Assembly (NCBI RefSeq): GCF_900491745.1
Contig: NZ_UETR01000001.1
Span: 62,001 to 126,000 of the forward strand
Direction of reading: 5' to 3'
DNA length: 64,000 bases
Origin: Amarolinea aalborgensis
Lineage (GTDB): Bacteria > Chloroflexota > Anaerolineae > SSC4 > Amarolineaceae
Position numbers and translations under genes: made by a program. Positions 55,201 to 62,864 of the stretch are shown piece by piece. The notes under the pieces are model-generated. The model was not told the origin of the DNA and made no database searches. It saw nothing but the letters and a program-made list of their open reading frames with translations. Position 1 is the first letter of the stretch. The number at the start of each line of letters is the position of its first letter.

Positions 55201-55609
55201 TCTCGGTCAGGTTGGAGAAAACCTGGCCGACCGCAAAAAAGAGAATGGCCCACCACAGTTGAGGATCGGCGTAATGGCCTTGCGCGGCCACCAGCACGGC
55301 CACCACCATGACGACCGAAAGCACCCAGCGCAAGGTCCACACCCCGGCCAGATGCTGGCGCGCATGGGTCTGATCGCTGGCGACCTCGCGCACGAGCACG
55401 CGCGAGTTGCTCAATTCGGTGAGCATGATGAACAGCTCGATGAAGGAGATGACATAACCGTAGCGGCCAAATCCGGCCTGGCTGAGGTAGCGCGCGGCCA
55501 GCGAAAGAATGACAATGCCTAGCAGGGCCTCTACGATGTAGGCAATCAGCAGGTAGCCTGAATTGACCGCGATGCGCCGCGGGCGTTGATCAATAGCGGT
55601 CATACTCAA
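52241..55609 (-). CDS. Wzx-like flippase fused to AlkP-superfamily domain (paralogue 3)
   Basis: The 1122-aa frame joins two proteins. Residues 1 to about 480 are a MOP-superfamily polysaccharide flippase with 12 to 14 membrane helices (AARYLSQAGFGRYGYVISF; LLKESFPLGFNMFVRRFIW). Residues about 507-584 are a low-complexity linker rich in SPVSGLQ heptapeptides, encoded by 7-nt repeats. Residues 585-1122 are an AlkP-superfamily domain: ALVIGLDGATWDLLSP, PAWSSFMTGLNPGRHG, PDRLQHWTW, SDHGFGFRHTR and GMHQPDGIFLAWGP, with the tail VEKLTNLGYLN. All metal ligands appear present. The domain would face the cytoplasm if the number of helices is even. A true fusion is not proven: the repeat linker may simply be an intergenic array that stays open. 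Confidence 0.85.
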   Translation of the reverse strand: MSMTAIDQRPRRIAVNSGYLLIAYIVEALLGIVILSLAARYLSQAGFGRYGYVISFIELFIMLTELSNSRVLVREVASDQTHARQHLAGVWTLRWVLSVVMVVAVLVAAQGHYADPQLWWAILFFAVGQVFSNLTEIFTAVFRAYQQMQYQAFTVIFGQALILLLTFVAIGLDWGLAGLFGMRLVANFLRLLSGWYLSRKRFIKDSISTDWRSMWYLLKESFPLGFNMFVRRFIWRGGIVMLTTILNAKAPGQGDLAAGLLYGPIRLVEQMRIVPSALIGAILPVFAQQARLQPQKFKRTLAQSLKLFIAISLLLAVLMTSLSLQITDLVLGRGLAGASAILAVFGWIILFTFSNQFFEAALLAVGRQWVVAVGLGIGFAAGAIVTWVYLVPMFAAVGVAYGIMLSEGIVFVISMIALLPYLDKREMGLVTVKMALASAVTAGSLSLFSHWSMFLTAPLGLLIYGAVLLLLRTFSAHELEAAVAMVTFHKRLRWIRRWLFKLDERGMMRGKDTRDQRSEIGEEIGDQRSEIELVEGESSPVHGAPSPVSGLRSPISGLQSPVPGPQSPVSSLQSPVSGLPSPPSALVIGLDGATWDLLSPMIAAGWMPNLARLVAEGTSAPLRSTLPPLTAPAWSSFMTGLNPGRHGVFAFQRALNRDLERTYVNATAIQAPLLWERLSAHGLRVGVLNVPLTYPVRPVNGWLVSGMMTPSEESDFTYPAALAPALRARRYTIDLRVLKQERDYRAPAQRLALVNDLQRVLQERQTALEELLLPQGGDFIMVVYETPDRLQHWTWRYLDDLLGLSGPHAFERTPIHAAVEAAYRAVDDAIGRTLALAAGPHTRVFMLSDHGFGFRHTRVHMDQWLASQGWLTYAAGKADVRKRLKQSMGWIKRFLPRSLLLRGRRAFAVNRILDWAHTQAYSGVASEYAIYINRRGREPYGVVDEAEVDALRRAIKARLLNLVDPRQGQRVVRAVYNREEFYQGPFTDQAPDIVYELAPGYEPTSEVSPGRLFTDVTAEGEGMHQPDGIFLAWGPDIVAQRLGPGLGLADLTPTILYSLGAPVPQGLDGRVLSEIFTTAYRSAHPVHLTEEADAAVAPRQEVYSSSDEALIVEKLTNLGYLN
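53874..54075. repeat. Two oppositely oriented heptamer arrays inside the flippase-AlkP frame
   Basis: At 53874-53978 the plus strand has 15 consecutive 7-nt units of AGACTGG/AGACCGG/AGATTGG type. At about 54016-54075 the minus strand carries a shorter array of GGAGATC/AGAGATC type units with one irregular step, facing the first. Translated, the first array gives the SPVSGLQ-type heptapeptides of the linker. Confidence 0.9.
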
Positions 55610-55663
55610 GTCAGTACCTCATCAGGTGATAATGTCATAGACCTCTCGCGCCGGGCGACCGAA

Positions 55664-55863
55664 GTCGCAGAGTAACTATTCAGGCATCCTGCGCCGACTG
55701 CAGCCGCCGAATGAATTCGGGCCGCAAGGGCGTGCCGCCGCCAGGTCGGCCGGAGCCGACCGGCGCCGCGTCCACTCAGGTGGACGCCTGGCGGAACGCC
55801 CATCAGGCGCGATTTCAATCGCTCGCTTGCCACGGCGCGCCGCCTGAATAGTTACGTCGCAGA
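55664..55863. mobile_element. MITE with 14-bp terminal inverted repeats and 8-bp target duplication
   Basis: Perfect inverted repeats GTAACTATTCAGGC (55672-55685) and GCCTGAATAGTTAC (55842-55855) bound a 184-bp element. Identical 8-bp direct repeats GTCGCAGA flank it at 55664-55671 and 55856-55863, as expected of a target-site duplication. The interior contains hairpins such as GTCCAC-TCA-GGTGGAC-type but no transposase. Ends beginning GTAA with 8-bp duplications are known from IS66-family elements, so an IS66-type transposase elsewhere may move it. The spacer around it (55610-55936) has no supported gene. Confidence 0.85.
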
Positions 55864-55936
55864 AACCATTAGGAACTCGCCCTGCGGCAACTAGATCCAG
55901 CCTCTGGATGAAGGCTTTGCCGTCGTCGCCGCGGTT

Positions 55937-57790
55937 TCAAGCGCCTATTCGACTAAACCACGGTTGGAGCAGCAGCAAGACAACCACATCGAGCAGGCCA
56001 AAACCGGCCATGAACCACACGCTGGCCCGCGGCAGTCGCCAGCGCCGGCTCCAAAAGCGCAGGCCGCTCACCAGCAGAATCATCCACGGCGCCAGGGCCG
56101 GCAGCAGATAGCGCCCCTGCGGTTGCCAGTCGCGCACCCACATCGGCGCGGTTGCCAGCGCAAACGACAACGTCACGGCCAGCAAGCTCCAGCCCACGGC
56201 AACCGCTGTGACGGGATCGTCCCGGCGATGGAACCGTAGTTCCCCGCCAATGCCCAGCAGGGCCAGCAGGCACGCCAGGGCAATGAGCACGTAAACGGGC
56301 AGCGGCAGCGGCGCTTGCAGCCAGCCAAAATTGCCCCAGAACCCGGGGAAGAGCAGAGCCAGGTAAAGTAGAATGCGCCCTGGGCTGGCTGGCCCCGCGT
56401 CCGCGCTGGCCGCCCAGGTTTGCTGCAACGGCTGCACGAGCGGCTGCGCCAACAGGCTGCCCCAGGTCACGGTCTGTTCAAAATCGCCATTGACCAGGCT
56501 GATCGGCCCGTCAAGCCGCGCGTCATCCACCCACAGCACGCCGGTTTCGCCTGGCTGCTCACCAGCGCCTGGCGCAATACCCAGCAGCACCTGCGTGGCG
56601 GTCACGCTGATGGTGCGCGTCACGGCCAACCATGTCCACTCAGCCGTCACCGGCGCGGCTAAACGTTCGAGGCCCGCATCATCTTTGATGGTCAGACGAG
56701 CCATTTGCGGGTCGCCGGGGCTGCGCACCCACGCGCCAAAGCGGATGGTCTGGCCGCGCAAACCGGCCGCCGGCAAGGTCTGGGTCACGCGGCCCCAACC
56801 CTGCGTCGTGTCGTCGCGCACGGTCATGCCCCAGCGCCCGCTGTGCGCCGCGGTCGGCGTCAAGCCGCCACCCCAGGGCTGTCCGCGGCCGCCCCATGCG
56901 GCCGGCTGATGGCTGGGTAACAGCGCCAGCGCGGCCAGCAGCGCCGCCAGTCCGATCAAAGCGCCGCGCTGGCGCCGCGTGCCGCGCATGCCGAAACGCC
57001 AGGCAATGGCCGCCAGCGCCAGGGGCAGCACGAACCATGCCGTCTTCTTGATCCAGGCCGCCAACAGGGCTGTGACCAGCAGCGCCAGCGCGGCGCGCAG
57101 GCGGCCGCGGTCTGGCAGCGCCAGGCGCAGCAGGCAGCCGAACGTTAACGTGCCGCCCAGGACGGCCAGGCTGTCGTTGTTGACGCCGCCGGCCAGGAAC
57201 GCCAGCATTGGCAGACCGGCCACGGCGGCGGTCGCCGCCATCCGCGCGCCGGGCGCCTGCGGCCAGAGCGGGCCGACGGCCCACCACATTGCGAGCACCC
57301 CGGCCACAAAAAACAGCCCCGACGCCAGCCGCATCAGGCGAACCTGGACAGGCAGGGCCAGGGGCGTTCGGCAGATCAGCGCCGGCAGCCAATAGTAGAG
57401 GGGGGATTCATCGCCCACCTGCCGGCCGGCATTGCGCAAGAACGGGTCGTCCGCAAAACGACTCGGCAGCGGGTCAGGCGTCGGTTGGCGCACCAGGCGC
57501 CAAAAATCGTCGGCCGCCAAGGCGCGCAGCAGCCGCTGTTGGAGGGCCGGGTCATCATCACCAGCGCGTAGGTCGCCGCCGCGCTGCGCCAGCAAGCAGG
57601 CCATTTCCACATGGGCCGGTTCATCGGGCGCCTGCCATAACGGCGTGAACAGGCTGAAAGCCAGGGCGTGCAGACCGGCCCAGATCAGCAGCCAGCGCAG
57701 GCCGCGGTTAACGCGCAGCGTGGGCGCTAACTGCTTGCGGACGCCGTTCAAAAACAAAGTCCCACAGCAGAGCCAGCCATACGCCGGCAA
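55937..57790 (-). CDS. DUF2142-type membrane protein with inserted beta-rich domain
   Basis: The protein of about 600 aa resembles DUF2142/GT-C-like membrane proteins of glycan clusters. The motif WQAPDEPAHVEMACLLAQRGG after the first helix is the family signature, and many helices follow (e.g. LMRLASGLFFVAGVLAMWWAV). Between two membrane blocks, residues about 305-455 form an extracellular carbohydrate-binding-module-like domain (TIRFGAWVRSPGDPQMARLT; GVLWVDDARLDGPISLVNGDF). Further helices and the end FMAGFGLLDVVVLLLLQPW follow. The frame overlaps the Wzz-like gene by about 80 bp; the true start is probably a later TTG/CTG/GTG codon near 57730. Confidence 0.8.
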   Translation of the reverse strand: MPAYGWLCCGTLFLNGVRKQLAPTLRVNRGLRWLLIWAGLHALAFSLFTPLWQAPDEPAHVEMACLLAQRGGDLRAGDDDPALQQRLLRALAADDFWRLVRQPTPDPLPSRFADDPFLRNAGRQVGDESPLYYWLPALICRTPLALPVQVRLMRLASGLFFVAGVLAMWWAVGPLWPQAPGARMAATAAVAGLPMLAFLAGGVNNDSLAVLGGTLTFGCLLRLALPDRGRLRAALALLVTALLAAWIKKTAWFVLPLALAAIAWRFGMRGTRRQRGALIGLAALLAALALLPSHQPAAWGGRGQPWGGGLTPTAAHSGRWGMTVRDDTTQGWGRVTQTLPAAGLRGQTIRFGAWVRSPGDPQMARLTIKDDAGLERLAAPVTAEWTWLAVTRTISVTATQVLLGIAPGAGEQPGETGVLWVDDARLDGPISLVNGDFEQTVTWGSLLAQPLVQPLQQTWAASADAGPASPGRILLYLALLFPGFWGNFGWLQAPLPLPVYVLIALACLLALLGIGGELRFHRRDDPVTAVAVGWSLLAVTLSFALATAPMWVRDWQPQGRYLLPALAPWMILLVSGLRFWSRRWRLPRASVWFMAGFGLLDVVVLLLLQPWFSRIGA

Positions 57791-58901
57791 TCAGGCCGGC
57801 CGCGCCTGCAATCACGATGCGCAGCAGTACAGACCAGGAACGGGATGCCATCTCGGCCGCGGCGCGCTCCTGGATTTCAACCGCCAGCGGGTCAATCGGC
57901 GTCTGGTACTCGATTTCATGCAGCTGACGCTGCACGGCCAGGTAGGGATCGGCCGCCAGGTTGCGCTGCTGGGTCAACCAGTACAGCCGTGAGTCCTCAG
58001 ACGCCAGCTTGGCCTGCAGCTTCAGGACATCGCTGTTGAACCAGGTCACTGACTCTTGCAGCGTTGTCGCCTCGCCCTGCAGAAAAGTTTTCCAGGCCGC
58101 CAGATCGGTGTAAGCCGGGCGCGCGGCCTGCAAGGCAACCCGCGCCTGCAAAATATCGTTGGTGAGCATTTCCCAGGCGATAGCGGTTGGCGGCCGCTGC
58201 CCATTCTGCGCCTCGTCAATCTGGCTCAACAGGCGGTTGACCGCGTCGAGCGCCACCTGATAATCGGCCTGCAGCGCCGCTTTGGCATTGAGTTCCTTCT
58301 GGTCAGGCTCCAAGCCGGCTGCCTCGATCGTCGTTGAGCTGCCGACACCCTGCCCGGTTTCGGCTTTGAACGCCTCGAGCGCCTGCTGGTTGCTGTCCAG
58401 TCGGGTCTTGAACTCTTTTCCTAGCCCTGTGACCTCCTGGTACATCAAGTCTACGCCGTACTGTTCGGCCACGGTCTTCTGCAAGGCGTCGGCCCAGGCG
58501 TTCGCCAACTGCGCCGCGTCCTCAGCCGTCGGCCCGGCGGCGTCTAGCAAAATGCTGTCGGTGGATTCCGCACGCAGCGTGACGCGCGCCAGCAGATTCT
58601 TGTCAACCGTCAGGTTCAGTCCAGCCACGGCGCGCTCGGCCACGGTCTTTGTTTGGCCGAGCAGCATGAACTCGCGGCGCCAATCGCGCTTCGTGTCAAT
58701 GATGCGCTGCACCGCGGGGTCAATGTTCCACTGGAATTGGGGCACACGCACACGCAGGACCGCACGCGCCTGGTAGGTGGGTGGTCGCAGCAGACTGTAC
58801 ACAAACGTGGCGCCGACGGTCGCCAGAAGCACCAGGGCTATCAACAACCAGCGACGGCGCAGGGTCTGTACAAAATTCGTGATATTCAGTTCTTGGGTCA
58901 T
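57708..58901 (-). CDS. Wzz-like chain-length determinant protein
   Basis: The 397-aa protein has the Wzz/BY-kinase adaptor layout: a cytoplasmic N-terminus (TQELNITNFVQTLRRRWLLI), a first membrane helix (about 20-38), RPPTYQARAVLRV just outside, a long coiled-coil loop (about 60-345) and a second helix near 355-380 (VLLRIVIAGAAGLIAGVWLAL). It controls polymer length in Wzy-dependent glycan export. No kinase domain follows. The ATG at 58901 is chosen because the longer frame would start with TTG. Confidence 0.88.
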   Translation of the reverse strand: MTQELNITNFVQTLRRRWLLIALVLLATVGATFVYSLLRPPTYQARAVLRVRVPQFQWNIDPAVQRIIDTKRDWRREFMLLGQTKTVAERAVAGLNLTVDKNLLARVTLRAESTDSILLDAAGPTAEDAAQLANAWADALQKTVAEQYGVDLMYQEVTGLGKEFKTRLDSNQQALEAFKAETGQGVGSSTTIEAAGLEPDQKELNAKAALQADYQVALDAVNRLLSQIDEAQNGQRPPTAIAWEMLTNDILQARVALQAARPAYTDLAAWKTFLQGEATTLQESVTWFNSDVLKLQAKLASEDSRLYWLTQQRNLAADPYLAVQRQLHEIEYQTPIDPLAVEIQERAAAEMASRSWSVLLRIVIAGAAGLIAGVWLALLWDFVFERRPQAVSAHAAR

Positions 58902-59020
58902 GATACACTCGATCAGGACGTACAACCCCAGCGGGTTGCCGTTCGGATTGGGCAGCCTATCCGGGCTGCGGCACAGCGGCGATTATAACACCCTGCAAGG
59001 GATGGCGCAAAGCGCGGGGC

Positions 59021-59076
59021 GGAGATGGGAGAGCGGAGAACGGAGATCAGAGATTAGAGATCAGAGATCAGAGACT
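59021..59076. repeat. Heptamer tandem repeat array (GGAGATC/AGAGATC type)
   Basis: Eight 7-nt units (GGAGATG, GGAGAGC, GGAGAAC, GGAGATC, AGAGATT, AGAGATC, AGAGATC, AGAGACT) lie in the 237-bp spacer between the Wzz-like gene and a glycosyltransferase. The unit is the same type as the shorter array at 54016-54075. Nothing else is seen in the spacer. Confidence 0.85.
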
Positions 59077-59138
59077 GGGCGTGACGACGCTTTCGGGCGA
59101 GGAGATCGAACCACCGACGGCGTGGGTCTCACCGTAGG

Positions 59139-60362
59139 TCACGCCTCCGGCGTGACGACGTTATCCGGCCCACAGAACGAACTTACGCGGCGATAAACCT
59201 CTTCGATGGCGGCGGCGGCATGGGGCCAGGTGTACTGCTGCATGGCGCGGGTGCGCAGCCGCGCGCCACGCGCTTGCGCCGCCGGCCGATCGCTGAGGGC
59301 CAGGGTCAGCGCGCGCGCCAATCCCGCGACATCGGCCGCCGGGGCATAGAAGCCGAGATCGCCCAGGTATTCGCGGTGCACGGGGGTCTCGAAGGCTACC
59401 ACCGGCAGCGCGCTCGCCATGTAGGTCAGGAGCTTACCGCTGCCCTCCGTGGTCGAGAGTTTGGGCGCGACCGCGACATCGCCCAGGGCCACGAAGCGCG
59501 GAGCCTCGGCAAACGGCACCATGCCGGTAAAAAGCACATCCGCGGCCAGGCCCAGGCGCTGCGCCTGGCGCCGGTAGTGCTCCACAAAAGGAAAGCCCAT
59601 GATGAGAAAAAACGGCCGGCCGGCCGTGGTTGGCGGATCGCGCTGCAGCCTCTGCGCCGCGGCCAGGAGTAGATCAATGCCCTGGTAAGACGCCAGCAGG
59701 CCGAGGTAAACCACCAGCGGGCGGTCAGGGGGCAGGCCGAGCTGGGAGCGCAGCTGCGCGAGTTCGTGAACGGAGAAGGCCGATGCGGGGCGAAATTGGG
59801 CTGCATCCACGCTGTCCGGCAAGGTTGTGACGCGCGCTGCAGGTACGCCAAACGCGGTGATGAGCAGCTCGCGGGCGTGCTGTGAACTGGCAAGAATGGC
59901 CGCAGGCCGCTGATCAATCCAGCGCTCCAGTCGCCGCCACGCGGGCAAGAGCGGCGACCTCGGTGCTAGAAAACGATGGTCGAGCATCTCGCCGACAAGG
60001 CTGCCCTGGAAATCGAACACCACCGGAGGGCGGCGACGGACAGGCAAGAGCGCGCCAAGCAAGGCGCCTTCATGCAGGTAGGCATGGATCAGATCGGGCG
60101 ACCAACGCTGGGCCGTTTGCCAGACCGTCAGCGCCAGCAGGAAATCAAGGCCGAACTTACGCCAGGAAGAACCAACCGGCATTTCCTGGTCGTGTCGCCG
60201 CCAGGGTGGGCGCACCGTGCACAAACCAGGCACTTCGCGTCCGCCGGGGTACGTGACGATGCGCACCTGGTGCCCGCGAGCCTGCAGAGCCTGCGCATGC
60301 CCGCGGATGCGCACATGGCAGCCGTAGTCGGCAAAGAAGCCGGTGGGTGCGATCATCAGCAC
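59139..60362 (-). CDS. Glycosyltransferase family 4
   Basis: The 407-aa GT-B enzyme has LMIAPTGFFADYGCHVRIRGHA at the start, FDFQGSLVGEMLDHRFL in the acceptor half, and the donor motifs VVYLGLLASYQGIDLLLAAAQ and KLSTTEGSGKLLTYMASALPV. The last replaces the usual E-x7-E by a form with TTEGSGKL. The sugar is unknown. It follows the GT2 gene by 33 bp. Confidence 0.93.
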   Translation of the reverse strand: MLMIAPTGFFADYGCHVRIRGHAQALQARGHQVRIVTYPGGREVPGLCTVRPPWRRHDQEMPVGSSWRKFGLDFLLALTVWQTAQRWSPDLIHAYLHEGALLGALLPVRRRPPVVFDFQGSLVGEMLDHRFLAPRSPLLPAWRRLERWIDQRPAAILASSQHARELLITAFGVPAARVTTLPDSVDAAQFRPASAFSVHELAQLRSQLGLPPDRPLVVYLGLLASYQGIDLLLAAAQRLQRDPPTTAGRPFFLIMGFPFVEHYRRQAQRLGLAADVLFTGMVPFAEAPRFVALGDVAVAPKLSTTEGSGKLLTYMASALPVVAFETPVHREYLGDLGFYAPAADVAGLARALTLALSDRPAAQARGARLRTRAMQQYTWPHAAAAIEEVYRRVSSFCGPDNVVTPEA

Positions 60363-60395
60363 CCGGTAGGATGATGTCGTGCCGACTCCCCGCGC

Positions 60396-61097
60396 TTAAG
60401 CCTCGCGCCACAACTCACGGCGGAACTGCCACAATTCGCGAAACGCGCGCAGAATCACGTGCAGCTTGGCCCCTGTGGGACTGCCGGCGGTGCGCGGCAA
60501 ATGGCTCACTGGCGCTTCCTTGATGCGGAACCCCGCGCGCTTGGTGCGCACCAGAAACTCGGCGCTGAACGTGGCGCCGCGTGACTGAATCTGCGGGCCA
60601 ACCTTTTCGATCACCTCGCGACGGAACAGCTTGAACGCGCAGTCAATATCGCGCACCGTGTAGCCAAAGAGGATCGTCACAAGCATGCTCCAACCTTTGC
60701 CAAACAGGACGCGCACAGGCGGATCGCGGCGCGGCGCACGATAGCCAACGACCATGTCCGCGCTGGCGATCAGCGGCAGCAGGCGGTCCAGTTCTTCCAG
60801 TTTGAACTGACGATCCGAGTCGGTGAAGAAGACCAGGTCTTTGCGCGCATTGGTGATCGCCGTGAAAACAGCCGCGCCGTAGCCGCGGTTAACCGGATGA
60901 TCCACCGGGCGCAGTTCAGGATAGATTTGCGCCAGTTCCTGCAGCACCGCGCCGGTGCGATCCTTACTGCCGTCGTTGGTGACAACAATTTCGAACTCGT
61001 CGCCGCGCGCGCGCATGACGCGGACCACGTCGGCAATCATGCCGGGTAGGTTTGGCTCTTCGTTATAGGCAGGCATACAAACAGAGATGCTAGGCAC
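60396..61097 (-). CDS. Glycosyltransferase family 2 (polyprenyl-phosphate sugar synthase-like)
   Basis: The 233-aa GT-A enzyme starts with GTG (ISVCMPAYNEEPNLPGMIADV) and carries EIVVTNDGSKDRTGAVLQEL, the nucleotide-binding FFTDSDRQFKLEELDRLL and YTVRDIDCAFKLFRREVIEK. The pattern matches dolichol/undecaprenyl-phosphate mannose or glucose synthases without C-terminal membrane helices. It may supply a lipid-linked monosaccharide for the DUF2142/GT-C-type enzyme. Confidence 0.93.
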   Translation of the reverse strand: MPSISVCMPAYNEEPNLPGMIADVVRVMRARGDEFEIVVTNDGSKDRTGAVLQELAQIYPELRPVDHPVNRGYGAAVFTAITNARKDLVFFTDSDRQFKLEELDRLLPLIASADMVVGYRAPRRDPPVRVLFGKGWSMLVTILFGYTVRDIDCAFKLFRREVIEKVGPQIQSRGATFSAEFLVRTKRAGFRIKEAPVSHLPRTAGSPTGAKLHVILRAFRELWQFRRELWREA

Positions 61098-61236
61098 GGA
61101 ATTGAAACTCCATTTTGATTTGGTCTTTTGATTCTATCCATTGGGGGCGCTTTGCAGGTCGCCAGGAAATCTTGTCGGCGGCCTAAAGATGCCAGCCGGG
61201 CCGCCTGATTACACACGGACGACTGACAAATAGGGT

Positions 61237-62259
61237 CTAGTTCTTTTTCTTGCCGCTGTTTTGCTCGCCGCGCAGTTGACGCCCACCCATCCCAAACATG
61301 CGCATCCAGATGCTCGGATGCTCAGGCAGCGCAGGCATATCGGCAACGAGCGGCGACCTGGTGCGGCCAACCATCCAATCGCCGCGCGCGGCCAGAGCGC
61401 CAGCAAACGCGCCCTCCAGGGCCGCTGGCTCGCCGCTGGCGATCAAGTCACGCCAGACTTCCAATTCCTGACTGTACGTGTCCAGCCAACGCAGGACATT
61501 ATCACGATTGCTGAGGGTGGCCTGCACCAGCGCCTGCGCGCTCTCGGCCGACAGCCGCGTCGAGGCGTCGAACTGCGCGCCCGCCACCTTGCTGATCTCT
61601 TTCCACGCGCCTTGACGGGCTACGGTCAAGAGGATGGCAGCCAGGATGGAAGGCGTGGTCTCGACGCCGGCCATCAAGCCATCATGTTCCGCGGCGTCCA
61701 GGTACAAGACGTTGGCGCCCAGCCGATCCGCCAGATCGGAAACCACTTGCGATGCCTCCGGCGATGTCGTTGGCGTAATCGTGAGGCAGTAGGGCAGCTT
61801 GTTGAAGAGCTTGGGGGTGGCTTTGTAGAAACTGGTATCGGCGGCGGCAATGACTGGATGACCGCCCACAAAGAAGACGTGGGCCGGCAGCACCTCGGCT
61901 GCGGCCTGCAGCACCGGCAGTTTGAGGCTGGCCGTGTCGGTGACCACGCAGCCTGGTTTTAGTTCTCCGGCCATCGCGACCAAGGTGGGCCGAATCTCAG
62001 GCAGGGGCAGGTCGAGGATGACCACATCGGCGCGCTCGATGGCAGAGACCAGGTTCCACTCCGTGCGATCAACGGCTTTGACCTTGCGCGCCTGTTCGGC
62101 GGCAGCCGCGTCTTTGTCGTGGCCCACGATCACCACACGCTGTTGGCCTGCGGTCTGTTTGAGTCCCAGGCCGATTGAAATGCCGATCAAGCCGAGGCCC
62201 ACGATGGTGACTTGCGGCGCGGGCTTGGACGAGCCTGCGTCAGCGGTTTGTTGGTTCAT
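61237..62259 (-). CDS. tyrA: Prephenate/arogenate dehydrogenase
   Basis: The 340-aa protein has the NAD(P)-binding motif VTIVGLGLIGISIGLGLK at about 17-34, VGHDKDA, VVILDLPLPEIRPTL, VVTDTASLKLPV and the HPVIAA segment with the substrate-binding His. The C-terminal helical dimer domain starts near AEHDGLMAGVETTPSILA. TyrA makes 4-hydroxyphenylpyruvate or tyrosine from prephenate or arogenate. The start codon overlaps the stop of the HD gene (ATGA). It has about 60 C-terminal residues rich in Arg and Lys. Confidence 0.93.
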   Translation of the reverse strand: MNQQTADAGSSKPAPQVTIVGLGLIGISIGLGLKQTAGQQRVVIVGHDKDAAAAEQARKVKAVDRTEWNLVSAIERADVVILDLPLPEIRPTLVAMAGELKPGCVVTDTASLKLPVLQAAAEVLPAHVFFVGGHPVIAAADTSFYKATPKLFNKLPYCLTITPTTSPEASQVVSDLADRLGANVLYLDAAEHDGLMAGVETTPSILAAILLTVARQGAWKEISKVAGAQFDASTRLSAESAQALVQATLSNRDNVLRWLDTYSQELEVWRDLIASGEPAALEGAFAGALAARGDWMVGRTRSPLVADMPALPEHPSIWMRMFGMGGRQLRGEQNSGKKKN

Positions 62260-62864
62260 AATAGATCATCTACTCCCTGCAGAGCCATCAGCCAGGCGTC
62301 GCGCTGACTGATGGGGGTTGTGCGATCAACGACGGGCGCTTGATGCCGTTCGATCAGCCAGGCCGTCATGTCCGAGCAGCCGGCGCTCAGCGCCAGCGCC
62401 GCGCCCAGCGCCGGATGATGCACCGTGACATAAAAAGGATAACGCCAGCGGCCGGGTGCGGCTGGCCGCGCCAGCCAGTGCAGCCAGGCCCGACCGGGCC
62501 GCGTCAGCTTGAGCAGCACCAGCGCCACGCGGTGCCACAAATGTAAATGACCAGCCTTGGCCACATCGTGCAGCAGCGCGGCGGCCAGCAAATCATGATC
62601 GGCCGGGTTCTGATGGCCCTGGGCCTGCAAGGCGTGCAAGACGTTCAGGCTGTGCCGTTGATCCGGCGTTGGCATGGCCGCAAAGAGCGCCCACGCCGAC
62701 GCCGGCAGAATCGCGCGCGCCATGTCCATCTCGGACGACGTCACCTGGGCGTGGACAGCCGCCCAGAACTGGTAGACGCGATAGCGGGCGCGGCGCAACA
62801 GGCGCGAGCAGCCAGCAGGCGCCGTGGGCGTTGGATGCTCTCTAGAGACCAAAGAGTAGTTCAC
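62256..62864 (-). CDS. HD-domain phosphohydrolase
   Basis: The 202-aa protein has an HD domain with QRHSLNVLHAL, the HD pair in AAALLHDVAKAG and the C-terminal HHPALGAALALSAG and WLIERHQAP. These residues form the metal site of HD phosphohydrolases. The substrate is unknown. It overlaps the site-2-protease gene by 23 bp upstream and tyrA by ATGA downstream, so the three are one transcription unit. Confidence 0.88.
   Translation of the reverse strand: MNYSLVSREHPTPTAPAGCSRLLRRARYRVYQFWAAVHAQVTSSEMDMARAILPASAWALFAAMPTPDQRHSLNVLHALQAQGHQNPADHDLLAAALLHDVAKAGHLHLWHRVALVLLKLTRPGRAWLHWLARPAAPGRWRYPFYVTVHHPALGAALALSAGCSDMTAWLIERHQAPVVDRTTPISQRDAWLMALQGVDDLL

Noticed and set aside
55606..55833. 75-codon minus-strand frame upstream of the flippase gene
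   Set aside because: Most of it lies within the MITE and its spacer, and it has no start signal or family.
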